From Magnetococcales bacterium (GTDB lineage Bacteria > Pseudomonadota > Magnetococcia > Magnetococcales > JADFYX01), in the NCBI GenBank assembly GCA_015232405.1, contig JADFZS010000022.1, forward strand, positions 1 to 50,021: DNA of 50,021 nt. The letters run 5' to 3'. This document shows positions 37,343 through 49,013 of this stretch, one piece after another (position 1 is the stretch's first letter; each line of letters starts with the position of its first letter). The position numbers and the translations under genes are program-made. Under the pieces are notes generated by a model that had not been told where the DNA came from, searched no databases, and worked only from the letters and a program-made list of their open reading frames with translations.

Positions 37343-38089
37343 ATGAATTTTGATCCGTCATCCAGTGATGATCTGCTGCGATTAACCCTCTATTTAACTC
37401 CTGACCATGCTTGTGGATACTTTCCCGGTAGGCCAGCTGCCACCCTATATGTTGATCCTGCTTATGAAATGAGTGTCCGTACCTATCAGTTTTTATTATA
37501 CCAAGGCTTCCGCCGTAGTGGAAACCAAGTCTACCGACCATACTGTAGAGATTGTCACGACTGTATTCCAATACGTCTGCCGGTAGAGAGATTTAAAATG
37601 GGAAAAAGTTTCAAGCGGGTTTGGAACAAAAACCAAGATCTCAAAGTAGAGGCTTTTCCACCATCATTGAACCAAGAACGGTATGAGCTATACCAAGCCT
37701 ACATAAAAGATCGCCATGATGACGGACCCATGGCAAATCCGACAAAAGAGGATTTTATCAGCTTTTTGGACTGCTCATGGGGACAGACCCAGTTTGTCGA
37801 GTTCCGCCTAGATGGTCGTCTAGCTATGGTGGCGGTTATAGATTGCTTGGATGATAGCCTCTCTGCCGTGTATACATTTTTTGATCCGGCTCTATCTTCC
37901 CGTAGTTTGGGGACCTATGGGGTTCTTTGGCAGGTATATGAGGCTCAACGCCTTGGTAAAGAGTGGTTATATTTGGGTTATTGGGTTGAGAGGTGTAAAA
38001 AAATGAGTTACAAATCCAGGTTTAAACCCAAGCAGTTGTATCAAGAGCGTAAATGGGTGGAGTATGATCAGACAGAGCCTGAGCTTTAG
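37343..38089 (+). CDS. bpt: aspartate/glutamate leucyltransferase (Bpt)
   Basis: A 248-residue aminoacyl-tRNA-protein transferase. The N-terminal HACGYFPGRPAATLYVDP and the Cys cluster PYCRDCHDCIPIRLPV are typical, as are the C-terminal YDPALSSRSLGTYGVL-type region (here FFDPALSSRSLGTYGVL) and YWVERCKKMSYKSRFKP. Bpt adds Leu to N-terminal Asp or Glu, marking proteins for ClpAP. Often annotated ate. Sits just upstream of aat, the other N-end-rule transferase. Confidence 0.96.
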   Translation: MNFDPSSSDDLLRLTLYLTPDHACGYFPGRPAATLYVDPAYEMSVRTYQFLLYQGFRRSGNQVYRPYCRDCHDCIPIRLPVERFKMGKSFKRVWNKNQDLKVEAFPPSLNQERYELYQAYIKDRHDDGPMANPTKEDFISFLDCSWGQTQFVEFRLDGRLAMVAVIDCLDDSLSAVYTFFDPALSSRSLGTYGVLWQVYEAQRLGKEWLYLGYWVERCKKMSYKSRFKPKQLYQERKWVEYDQTEPEL

Positions 38090-38151
38090 ATAATTTATAA
38101 ATTTAAGGGTTTAGTACCAAGCAGTTTGTAAAAATTTTGGATTATTAATTA

Positions 38152-40885
<2,734 letters not shown>

Positions 40886-40905
40886 ATATGTTGCTAGGAG
40901 CTAAA

Positions 40906-40944
40906 AATAACGATAAATAGCAAATATTGTTATTTATCGTTATT
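40906..40944 (+). terminator. AT-rich hairpin after ligA
   Basis: AATAACGATAAATA (40906-40919) and TATTTATCGTTATT (40931-40944) form a perfect 14-bp stem with an 11-base loop, 20 bases after the ligA stop. AT-rich and followed by a weak T-run. The rest of 40945-41150 shows nothing recognisable. Confidence 0.5.
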
Positions 40945-41150
40945 AATTTTGCAGTATTTGGCATTAAGCTCACAATCAAATTTAGCTATCGAGCTTAAGT
41001 TGCTCCACTATTTTTTGCGCAATAAATAACAAAATGGCCTCCAAGCAAACCTCAAAATTATCTTTGAATCAACCTTAGCCAACAGTAGCATTAATGACTG
41101 CGATAATTTTGACAAATGTTTTTGATCAGGCAGCTTTCTATACAGTCCTA

Positions 41151-41179
41151 TTGACACGCGAATGAGAATTATTCATATT
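41151..41179 (+). promoter_or_regulatory. sigma-70 promoter overlapped by a Fur-like box
   Basis: TTGACA (41151-41156), 17 bases, CATATT (41174-41179) form a good promoter 47 bases before the EAL gene. Between them ATGAGAATTATTCAT (41162-41176) is an imperfect palindrome similar to the Fur box half-sites (TGATAAT-N-ATTATCA). A repressor bound there would block polymerase. Confidence 0.45.
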
Positions 41180-41225
41180 GTCTTGTGAAGGGGGCGAACA
41201 ATTGAAGGGTTGTTAGGATTTATCA

Positions 41226-42056
41226 ATGCTGAGTAGCAAAACTTTGTTGGATGTCTTGCACAAAGGGCGGTTTGGTGTTGTCTATGAGCCAATAGTTTGT
41301 ACTCAGGAACAGATAACCTACGCATATGAAGCCCTTGCCCGGTTTACCACAGCAGATGGGCAAAAGGTTCCTCCCGACCAAATTTTTCGAGCACTGCATA
41401 CCAACAAACTGCTTTTGTATCAAGTTGAGTTGGAGATGAAACATTTGCAGCTGCAAAATGCCTCTCCCCATCACACACTGTTTCTCAATATGGACCCAGA
41501 CGCTTTTGCTGTAATGAGAGATGAAGGTGATGTGCATCCATTGGTACAGATGTTTACCGATAATCGGCAAACTGTAATTGAGATAATAGAAAATACATCT
41601 GTAAGTGATGCTAAAATTAGTGAAAATATGATTCAAGCCTTCGCCAAACATAAGGTTCCCATAGCCTTGGATGATATTGGCGCACCAAATTCTCTGCTTT
41701 CGCTTTCTGTTTTGATGGATGTTGAATATTTAAAATTTGACCGTTCCTGGGTACAACGTTTTCATGTTCCTGGTTATCTTGAGATTTTTAATGGTTTGAT
41801 TAAATATGCAGAAAAAACAGGTAAAAAAACTATTTTAGAAGGAGTGGAAACAGAGGCAGACCTGATGTTGGCAAGACATATGGGAGCCGATTATGTCCAG
41901 GGGTTTTACTTTCGTGATCAGTTTGTAGAAATCCCCGGTCAAGAAACCCCCAGTATGAAACTCCACAAAGAGAGAGGCCCAGCTGTCATACCCGATCAAA
42001 ACATACTTTTTGAGGAGGCTACACCAGACATGGCCGAGGTTGAGGAGGTCTCTTAG
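41226..42056 (+). CDS. EAL-domain cyclic-di-GMP phosphodiesterase
   Basis: A 276-residue stand-alone EAL domain. The conserved residues are all recognisable: EAL in AYEALARF near residue 36, NMDPDAF, EIIENTSVSDA, LDDIGA (DDFG-type), LKFDRSWVQ, ILEGVETEAD and GADYVQGFYF. Active hydrolysis of c-di-GMP is therefore likely, favouring motility. No sensor or membrane segment is present; the last 30 residues are an extension. The Fur-like promoter suggests iron-dependent expression. Confidence 0.92.
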   Translation: MLSSKTLLDVLHKGRFGVVYEPIVCTQEQITYAYEALARFTTADGQKVPPDQIFRALHTNKLLLYQVELEMKHLQLQNASPHHTLFLNMDPDAFAVMRDEGDVHPLVQMFTDNRQTVIEIIENTSVSDAKISENMIQAFAKHKVPIALDDIGAPNSLLSLSVLMDVEYLKFDRSWVQRFHVPGYLEIFNGLIKYAEKTGKKTILEGVETEADLMLARHMGADYVQGFYFRDQFVEIPGQETPSMKLHKERGPAVIPDQNILFEEATPDMAEVEEVS

Positions 42057-42080
42057 GGCTGATTGAAAAAATTTTCACTT

Positions 42081-42109
42081 CAATATCGATTCACCCAACA
42101 TCGATATTG
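42081..42109. terminator. hairpin between convergent genes
   Basis: CAATATCGAT (42081-42090) and ATCGATATTG (42100-42109) form a perfect 10-bp stem with a 9-base loop, 24 bases after the EAL gene. No T-run on the plus strand. Confidence 0.4.
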
Positions 42110-42181
42110 GAATAAAGACATTTAGTTGATATATATAAAATTGATGATAAAAAAACTTTCAATGATCAAAATTTAAATGTA

Positions 42182-42451
42182 TCAAGAAGTAAAAAATGCT
42201 TTGATTACCAAGGAGAGAATGCCAGCTACTGATACACCAGACATCCATTTTACTAGTAGTAACTGACCTTCTAAACGCATCATCTGAGATTCTATTTATA
42301 GTTCGGTCTCTCTTGAGTCTCCTTTGGTGGGTAGGTCATGTAGGTTGACTTCAAGGACTTCAGATAACGCCTCTGCTTGATCTTCTGGAATACCAGCAGC
42401 CCGTAGTTTTTTTGTAAATGCTAGAGTATCAAAGGTTATAGCTTGGCTCAT
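42182..42451 (-). pseudogene. DUF1640-like gene interrupted by an in-frame TAA
   Basis: From ATG 42449-42451 (RBS AAGGAGA) the frame reads 51 residues: MSQAITFDTLAFTKKLRAAG then IPEDQAEALSEVL, ending RETEL at TAA 42296-42298. The same frame then continues without shift for 37 residues, IESQMMRLEGQLLLVKWMSG followed by VSVAGILSLVIKAFFTS, to TGA 42182-42184. Together they match the DUF1640 pattern: N-terminal FDTLxFxxxLxxAG, a coil and a C-terminal membrane helix. A single AAA-to-TAA change would explain the break. The first part could still be made as a 51-residue protein. Confidence 0.7.
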
Positions 42452-42536
42452 TTTTTTCAATCTCCTTTATCAACACTATCATTTTTATTGGGTTTTGTTC
42501 AATCTTTTCTTGAATATCTAAAAAATACAACAACCC

Positions 42537-45500
42537 CTAACTCACAACCATTGCTATCTCGCTTCTGCCTCCTCCTTGGCTTTGGACTTGGATTTGTACT
42601 CCTATTCTTTCGGTTAGGGCGGAGATATGGGATATTATTCCTACTACTCTGCCACTTGCTTGTAGAGCTTCCAGGGCGGATATTGCTATGTTCAGGCTGG
42701 CTTCGTCCAAGGCTCCGAAACCTTCATCTATGAAGAGGCTTTCAACCTGGATACCTCTGTTGCTGCTCATACCTGCCAGACCCAGGGCCATGGCTAAAGA
42801 GGTTAAAAAGCGTTCTCCCCCGGATAGGTTGGCAATTCCCCTTATTTCACTGCCCATCTCTAAATCTACCACCTGTAATGAAAGATCCCCTTGAATTGCC
42901 CTTTGTAGACGATAGCGGGGGGTCAGCTCTGTTAGGTGGTAGTTTGCTAGCTCTACTAGACGGTCTAGTGTGATGCTTTGGGCAAATTTGCGAAATTTAT
43001 CCCCACTGCTAGAGCCTATAAGGTCGTTCATTTTATCCCAGATATCGGTCTGTTTTTGCTGACTGGTTAGGCTGGCTATAAGAGTTGATTTCCGTTTTTT
43101 GATATTATTGTCACTGTGCAGTTCGCCAAGTGCTACTGCAAGTTTGTTATCTTCTGTTTTAAGTATCTCTTTTTGTTTGATTTGGCACTGGTTTATAGCT
43201 TCTAGCCCTAAGGGTGGGAGGTTGTTACGTTGCTCCTCACTTAGGGTCTGTTGTTGATACTGCAACTGTTGCTTTTTAATGCTTACATTCTCTTTTAAGC
43301 TATCTAACCTTTTTTGCTCATCTGTTATCTGTTTTTGGCTCCAGTCAAGCCCAAAGATAAGCTCTTGGTTGGTGATTTTATGGGCTTGGCATTTTTCTTC
43401 GAGGTTTTTCTGACCTGTTATAAGCTCTTTTTCGTTCTGTTCAAGCTGCTTGATCAAGCCATCTTGCCTGCCTTTTATCTGGGCGATTTCTGTTTGCAGG
43501 TTGGTTTTGCTGCTAATGGCCTTTTGTAACTGGCTGTCTGCTTTATCGATGGCCTGTTCCAATTTGTTTTTTACCTCTTGGCAGCTTTTGCCACCCAACA
43601 ACTCATTGCGCTTTTCTTGTAGGTCTGCAAGTTTTGTTTCATACTCTTTTACTCTGCTTTGTGATCTTTCGTAGGCCGATTTAGCAGCAAAATGCTTTTC
43701 ATTTTCCACCTGCCTAGCTTTAGCGTTTATCTCACGCTGCTCTAGTGTGGTTTTGTTCTCTGCAATTATCTTTAGCCATTGTGCTTTTTTTTCTATTAAA
43801 TCGGTTATGATAGCCTCGGGGTCTGCCGTTATACTTTGTTGCCATTCGTCTGCTAACAGTTGCAGGTTTGTAAGTCGTTTTTTTAGTTTATCCAAACTCT
43901 CCTGATGTAGCTTTATTGTTCTATCACTCTCTTGGATGGTCTGCTTTTCTCTTTCAAGTTCACCCTGTTTTGTTAATATATTCTGCTCAATTTTGTTTAT
44001 CTGCTTTTGGCCATCTTTCAGGCTGTTCTCAATTTTTTGGTTTTCTTCCTGGTCCTTATGTAACTTCTTAAGGGTAGTAGAGTTTTTCTGATGTTGCTTT
44101 TCAAGCTCTTGAAGGCTCTTGATTATTACGGTGCTATTTTCTGGTTGTGGCTGGTCTGCTAGGGATAACCTTTTAAATATGGCTGTGCTATCTGTCTGCT
44201 TAAGGGTGAGCCAACTTTGCTCCATGCTGTTTTGTTCTGCTTTTATTGCTGTTATGGACTCTTCATGTTGGAGTTTTTCTGATAGATTTTTTTGAATATT
44301 TTTTATGAGTTCCTGCTGTTTTTGCCGGGTTTTATTTTCGTTTGTTGCTAACTCATCAACCCGTTTTTTTTGGGCTTTTGCCAACTGGCTTAGATTATCT
44401 GTTTTAATTAAATGTTCAGTAGCACCACAAACCGGGCAGGGACTGTTATTTTTTAGCAGTTTACGAAGTTGCAAAGCCTCTTTACCTGCGGTGGCCTGGG
44501 CCAACATGGAGCCATATTTTGCCTCTTCTAACTGTATGGTTACCCGGTTTAACTGCTCATCTATCTGGAGTTGCTCTTGGGTTAATTTCTCTACTTGCTG
44601 GTTGTTTGTCCCAAGCTGTTGTTGGCGTTGGGTTGTTTTAGCAATATTTGAGCTATATTCGGTAATTACGGTTAATAGCTGGTTTAACTCCTGGGTCTGT
44701 TTGCTGTTTAACTGTTGCTCTTCTTGCAGAGCTTGGGGGTTGGGGGCAGATTTCATTCTTAGAAGTATTGGCTTTTGTCGCTCTTCTTCTTTTGATATTG
44801 CTTTGGTCAACTTCTCTTTTTCTTTGATAAATTGAACAATTTGTTCTGATATTTCAGCTATTTGCCCATTAACCAAGATAGCTGTTCTATCCAGCGCTTC
44901 TATTTTTTTATTTGTGCTGGAAAACTGCAAAATATCCTGTTCAATATCTTTGAATCGCTCCTCTAATACCTGCCATGTTGAGTGTTGCTTAAGCCATATT
45001 TCATTTTTTTGTAGACTTTCAAGGATAACTGCTCGTTTTTCTAATATAATTTGCTTTTGTTTTTCCACACTGCGCAACTGTTCTTGATCTTTGAGTGCGA
45101 TATTTATTGAGTTCAGCCTGGCTTCAGCTACATCTTTTATTTGGGTGTCAAATGTAGCAGCTTGGTTTAGCTCTTCTTGTTTGTTTAATAGAGCTTTTTT
45201 GCTGTTTAAAAAATTATCTTGGGCTTTTTTATGCTCTGACTCGGAAGTTTTAGCCTGGTTTTCTAGATTTTGTAGGTCAATTCCAAGTTTTTTTTGTTCT
45301 GTTTGCAGAGCACTCTGCTTCTCTTTACTCTGCAGCATGGCTTTATGGTCTGGAGCCAACATTTGGGCTTTTAAAACTAGATTAAAGGTGTCTCTTTGGG
45401 GTTGGTTGTCTATCTCTTCTTGTTGTGCTCCCTTAAGCTCTGCTTGTGCAGTTGCTAACCTGTTTTGCAGCGTCTCTTGTAGTTGATACCACTCTTGGGA

Positions 45501-46280
45501 TTTTTCTAAAAGATTTAGAATGGTCTTTATATTTGTGACGCTCTTTGTAAGAGAAACCGCTATCTCCTCTTTTGCTTGCCGTTCATCTTGGGATAGGGGC
45601 TGGTTTTCACCCAATTTTATTTTTATTGCATCTAGCTTGCTGTTTTCCTCTCTGTAGCGTTGGTTGACAGCCTTGGAAATTGTTGAATATATCTCTGTTC
45701 CTGTGAGAGCTTCTAAAAGTAGGCTGCGTTCACTCTCTTTGGCTTTTAAAAAGGCATCAAACTCACCTTGTGAGAGAAGAACCGTGCGGTTGAACTGCTC
45801 AAAATCCAGACCAATTGATTTTTTAATGGTCTCCAGTGTTTCGGTGATTTTGCCACCAATATTCCTGTTTGTAGTTAAATCAATGAGAGAGATCTCCACA
45901 TTTTGCAGTTTACCGTGGGCTTTTTTTCTTGCTCTACGTACCTGCCACCTAGCCCGGTACTTTTTTTTATCAAGGCCGATATAATCCACCTCGGCAAATG
46001 CTTGACCAGCTCCGGTTCTAAGGATGGTTCGCACATCATGGGCCAACGGTGAGCTGTTATCTTCAATGGATTTCTGTCGGGTTTTCTCCCGTTTTGGTAT
46101 CCGGGCTATTTTATTGTATAGCGCGAGGGATATGGCATCTAATATCGTGCTTTTACCAGAACCTGTCTTCCCAGTTATGGCAAATATTCCTGTATCAGCC
46201 AGAGGAGAAGAGCTAAAATCAATCTGAAAATCTTTCGCCAGACTTGCAAGGTTGGCTCCCCGAACAGCTAATATCTTCAT
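42537..46280 (-). CDS. sbcC: SbcC/Rad50-like nuclease ATPase subunit
   Basis: A 1247-residue SMC-like ATPase. Walker A GKTGSGKST at 37-45, long coiled coils on both sides of the zinc hook CPVC (around 615), the signature NLSGGERFLTSLAMALGL and Walker B SLFIDEGFGALDE near the end. With SbcD it cleaves DNA hairpins and protein-blocked ends. Overlaps sbcD by four bases. Confidence 0.97.
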   Translation of the reverse strand: MKILAVRGANLASLAKDFQIDFSSSPLADTGIFAITGKTGSGKSTILDAISLALYNKIARIPKREKTRQKSIEDNSSPLAHDVRTILRTGAGQAFAEVDYIGLDKKKYRARWQVRRARKKAHGKLQNVEISLIDLTTNRNIGGKITETLETIKKSIGLDFEQFNRTVLLSQGEFDAFLKAKESERSLLLEALTGTEIYSTISKAVNQRYREENSKLDAIKIKLGENQPLSQDERQAKEEIAVSLTKSVTNIKTILNLLEKSQEWYQLQETLQNRLATAQAELKGAQQEEIDNQPQRDTFNLVLKAQMLAPDHKAMLQSKEKQSALQTEQKKLGIDLQNLENQAKTSESEHKKAQDNFLNSKKALLNKQEELNQAATFDTQIKDVAEARLNSINIALKDQEQLRSVEKQKQIILEKRAVILESLQKNEIWLKQHSTWQVLEERFKDIEQDILQFSSTNKKIEALDRTAILVNGQIAEISEQIVQFIKEKEKLTKAISKEEERQKPILLRMKSAPNPQALQEEQQLNSKQTQELNQLLTVITEYSSNIAKTTQRQQQLGTNNQQVEKLTQEQLQIDEQLNRVTIQLEEAKYGSMLAQATAGKEALQLRKLLKNNSPCPVCGATEHLIKTDNLSQLAKAQKKRVDELATNENKTRQKQQELIKNIQKNLSEKLQHEESITAIKAEQNSMEQSWLTLKQTDSTAIFKRLSLADQPQPENSTVIIKSLQELEKQHQKNSTTLKKLHKDQEENQKIENSLKDGQKQINKIEQNILTKQGELEREKQTIQESDRTIKLHQESLDKLKKRLTNLQLLADEWQQSITADPEAIITDLIEKKAQWLKIIAENKTTLEQREINAKARQVENEKHFAAKSAYERSQSRVKEYETKLADLQEKRNELLGGKSCQEVKNKLEQAIDKADSQLQKAISSKTNLQTEIAQIKGRQDGLIKQLEQNEKELITGQKNLEEKCQAHKITNQELIFGLDWSQKQITDEQKRLDSLKENVSIKKQQLQYQQQTLSEEQRNNLPPLGLEAINQCQIKQKEILKTEDNKLAVALGELHSDNNIKKRKSTLIASLTSQQKQTDIWDKMNDLIGSSSGDKFRKFAQSITLDRLVELANYHLTELTPRYRLQRAIQGDLSLQVVDLEMGSEIRGIANLSGGERFLTSLAMALGLAGMSSNRGIQVESLFIDEGFGALDEASLNIAISALEALQASGRVVGIISHISALTERIGVQIQVQSQGGGRSEIAMVVS

Positions 46281-47536
46281 CCTTGATCTCCAGGATAATG
46301 GGGAATGTTGCTCATAATCTCACTGAAAGCTTTAGTAAGCTCAATATCAGGTTTTTGTAAGTATTTTTGTTCAAATAGTTTACAAAAAACCGCTTCTGGC
46401 TCAAGGGCATCCAATGAGTGGGCCTGGGTAATGTCCCCAAGAGATTGTTTCTCCCCCAGGGTTAAGGCTTGAATGCCAGCAAGACGTACAGCCTTATCCT
46501 CCAAAGCTTTATCAACCTTTGAGCGAAGTCCCGGCTCTGGCCCTGTAAGCTGAATTACAACCTCTAAAAATGGTCTTAAATCAAGACCGGGATCAATTGC
46601 TGACAAGGGTAGGTTTTCCAAAGCTTTGATGGCTTCAACAATACTCAAAGCTCCCCTGTTGGGAACTCTCATATACTCCACAACCCTTGGTACAACAATA
46701 GGTTCTTGCTTTACTACATGACCGGAATCATCCAACGTTATCACCCTTACAGAGTGTTTATAATCCCGTTCAGTAACAGACAATGGATAGGGAGAGCCGG
46801 AATAACGCACCTCATCACGACCACCGACCCGTTGACCTTTATGTAGATGACCAAGAGCGACATAATCTACCTTGCTTGAAAAGAGATCTACTGGCAGGGC
46901 ATGTTGACCACCTCCCAAAATTCTTCTCTCACTTAAAGCTGAGATATCACCACCTTGCATATAACAGTGACCTGTTAAAATCAGTCCACAGTTGCTGTTT
47001 AGTTTTTTTTGGGCCTCTTTTACTACATCATCATAAATTTTTCTTACCCCACTAATCAGGGGATCATCTTCAAGGGTAGAAGGTAGAGGTAGATCACTCT
47101 GCCTGAGAAAAGGTATTGCAGCTAATATTGCCTTTGTATCACCATCTCTATTTTTTAGTGGAATTAAAATTTGGTTGAAATTTAAAGAGTTATCATCTTT
47201 TTTTGGTAGACGGCCAACTGTAATTACGCCAAACTTTTGCAGAAGAGGGGTGGGGGCCTCCAGACGGTTGGCAGAGTCGTGATTGCCACCGATAAATATG
47301 GTCTGCAAGTGGGGTATCTGTTTATGGTTGTTGCTAATAAACTCATAGAGCAGGTTTTGGGCGGAGGCAGGGGGGTTGACCGTATCAAAAAGATCACCTG
47401 CGACAATCAACACATCAGCTTGTTGACTTTTTAAGGTATTGCTCAGCCATTGTAAAAAAGCCACCTGCTCTAAACGGCGGTTAAAGCCGTGTAGTTCGTG
47501 TCCCAGATGCCAGTCAGCAGTGTGGATGATTTTCAC
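46277..47536 (-). CDS. sbcD: SbcD/Mre11-like nuclease
   Basis: A 419-residue Mn2+-dependent phosphoesterase. Metal motifs HTADWHLGH, VAGDLFDTVNP, IGGNHDSANR, LTGHCYMQGGD and YVALGHLHKGQ are all present, with the helical SbcC-binding C-terminus. Starts 10 bases after the P-loop/GAF gene and overlaps sbcC (ATGA), so the three form one transcription unit. Confidence 0.97.
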   Translation of the reverse strand: MKIIHTADWHLGHELHGFNRRLEQVAFLQWLSNTLKSQQADVLIVAGDLFDTVNPPASAQNLLYEFISNNHKQIPHLQTIFIGGNHDSANRLEAPTPLLQKFGVITVGRLPKKDDNSLNFNQILIPLKNRDGDTKAILAAIPFLRQSDLPLPSTLEDDPLISGVRKIYDDVVKEAQKKLNSNCGLILTGHCYMQGGDISALSERRILGGGQHALPVDLFSSKVDYVALGHLHKGQRVGGRDEVRYSGSPYPLSVTERDYKHSVRVITLDDSGHVVKQEPIVVPRVVEYMRVPNRGALSIVEAIKALENLPLSAIDPGLDLRPFLEVVIQLTGPEPGLRSKVDKALEDKAVRLAGIQALTLGEKQSLGDITQAHSLDALEPEAVFCKLFEQKYLQKPDIELTKAFSEIMSNIPHYPGDQG

Positions 47537-47546
47537 TTATACAACA

Positions 47547-48878
47547 CTATGGCAATAATTTTATCAGCTCCATAAGAGGAGGAGCCAGTAGATAGTAGTT
47601 AATTCCTAGAGAGACAATAAGCCCTATTGTAAGTATGGTCAGGATAATTTTGGAAAGTGTGGATAGATTTCCTGCTTTATTGGATAAAATTTCTGAAAAA
47701 TCCATCATCTCCCGGCGCAGATAGACATTTTCAATGGCTAGCTCAAGATGACGAGCCACTTTTTCTAGAAGCAGACGGTCCTCTTCTAAAAAGTGGCGTT
47801 TGTTATTTTTGTTTATCAGCTGAATAGCCCCGGTATTGCGATCTCCCATTACACTTTTAATGGGAACCAATAGGGAGTTGCGCAAGGTGATTATTTTTCC
47901 ATCGGCATTTATTGGAGCGGAAAACTCTTTGTTTTTGTCGAGATTTTCATGGACCATATACTCCCCACTGGAGATGACTTGATTCACCTGTGGCCACATT
48001 CGACACTCGGTAATTTTTTTGTTGTCATGGGTAGAACCTGACATAAGCCAGGCATCTTTATCTCCAGGATTACTGAGAAAAATATTGCAGCGTTCGGCAT
48101 CCGCTGCCTCTGGCAGAAGGCGAGCAAAGAGGTTTATAAGCTCTCGGTTGCCCCTGGCACTCCAGGAGCGGTTCATAATTCTTTGTCTAAGCCGCAATTG
48201 ATCGTGGAGATGGTAGATATCCTTTTTGGGAATCCGCTTTTTGGCGATAGACATCTCAAAAGGATCATCTTGTTCTGATTCATCTTTTATCCGCATTGGT
48301 GGACCACCAAGGCGATTGCGGACATAGACCTTCATTCCACTCTGGTGAAAATAGAGTGCCAGTGCACTGTAAAAGCTGCACTCTTCTTTGACCTGTTGAA
48401 GAGTTAACTCCTTATCAACATGGTGGGTCCCTTTTTCACCGCGTTTTTTTCTTAATTCAAACAGTGTCTTAGGTGGCAAAAGAATAAACTCGACAACAAT
48501 TTTTTTGCGAAAATTACCTGAAATAATATTACCCTTGGGGGGTGGTAGGCGAACCCGCATAAAATCGATCTCCAGATAGCTGGAGTCGTCAAGGGAGTCT
48601 ACATCATAAACCGGAACCGCCTTTTCATAGCCGATAAATGGAACCCCAAAGTGTAGCTCCCTTGGTCTGTTGGCTAAAACAGGTGATCGCCACCAATCAT
48701 CTTTGGAGATATCCACATAACCCTCTTCAGGCCAGCCATTTATGGCATTGAGAATTGTGGTTTTACCAGAGCCTGGAGGCCCGGTAATGATCAGCTGTAG
48801 TGGTGATAGATTTCTGGGGAAAAGTACATCTCCCTCTTTTTTGGTCTCACCTATCTCTTCCAAAAACAGTTTGTCCAT
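47547..48878 (-). CDS. P-loop NTPase-GAF-membrane anchor protein linked to sbcDC
   Basis: A 443-residue protein whose exact family I do not recognise. Residues 33-41 are a clear Walker A (GPPGSGKTT), followed by YVDISKDDWWRSPVL and a kinase-like or nucleotide-binding domain to about 230 (including KTLFELRKKRGEKGTHHVDK). From about 245 to 390 comes a GAF-like sensor domain (ENVYLRREMMD at its end, with TLRNSLLVPIKSVMGDRNTG and AIQLINKNNKRHFLEEDRLL inside). A C-terminal helix (residues about 410-430, IILTILTIGLIVSLGINYY) would anchor it to the membrane. Ten bases upstream of sbcD on the same strand. Confidence 0.75.
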   Translation of the reverse strand: MDKLFLEEIGETKKEGDVLFPRNLSPLQLIITGPPGSGKTTILNAINGWPEEGYVDISKDDWWRSPVLANRPRELHFGVPFIGYEKAVPVYDVDSLDDSSYLEIDFMRVRLPPPKGNIISGNFRKKIVVEFILLPPKTLFELRKKRGEKGTHHVDKELTLQQVKEECSFYSALALYFHQSGMKVYVRNRLGGPPMRIKDESEQDDPFEMSIAKKRIPKKDIYHLHDQLRLRQRIMNRSWSARGNRELINLFARLLPEAADAERCNIFLSNPGDKDAWLMSGSTHDNKKITECRMWPQVNQVISSGEYMVHENLDKNKEFSAPINADGKIITLRNSLLVPIKSVMGDRNTGAIQLINKNNKRHFLEEDRLLLEKVARHLELAIENVYLRREMMDFSEILSNKAGNLSTLSKIILTILTIGLIVSLGINYYLLAPPLMELIKLLP

Positions 48879-49013
48879 TGGAATTTGAAAATCCCCCCCT
48901 TTAAAACAGTTGAAGATTTCATTATATCCCGAAAATTTATTGAATTACAGGCGTTCTTGGTTACTGTTTGAAATTAAATAAAATTTTTTATATTTATAAT
49001 TAATATGCAGCTG

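Noticed and set aside
44305-44835. Long plus-strand open frame (176 residues) opposite sbcC
   Set aside because: It is antisense to the SbcC coiled coil, is Ser/Cys/Phe-rich as expected from reversed Lys/Glu/Gln codons, and has no RBS or family resemblance.
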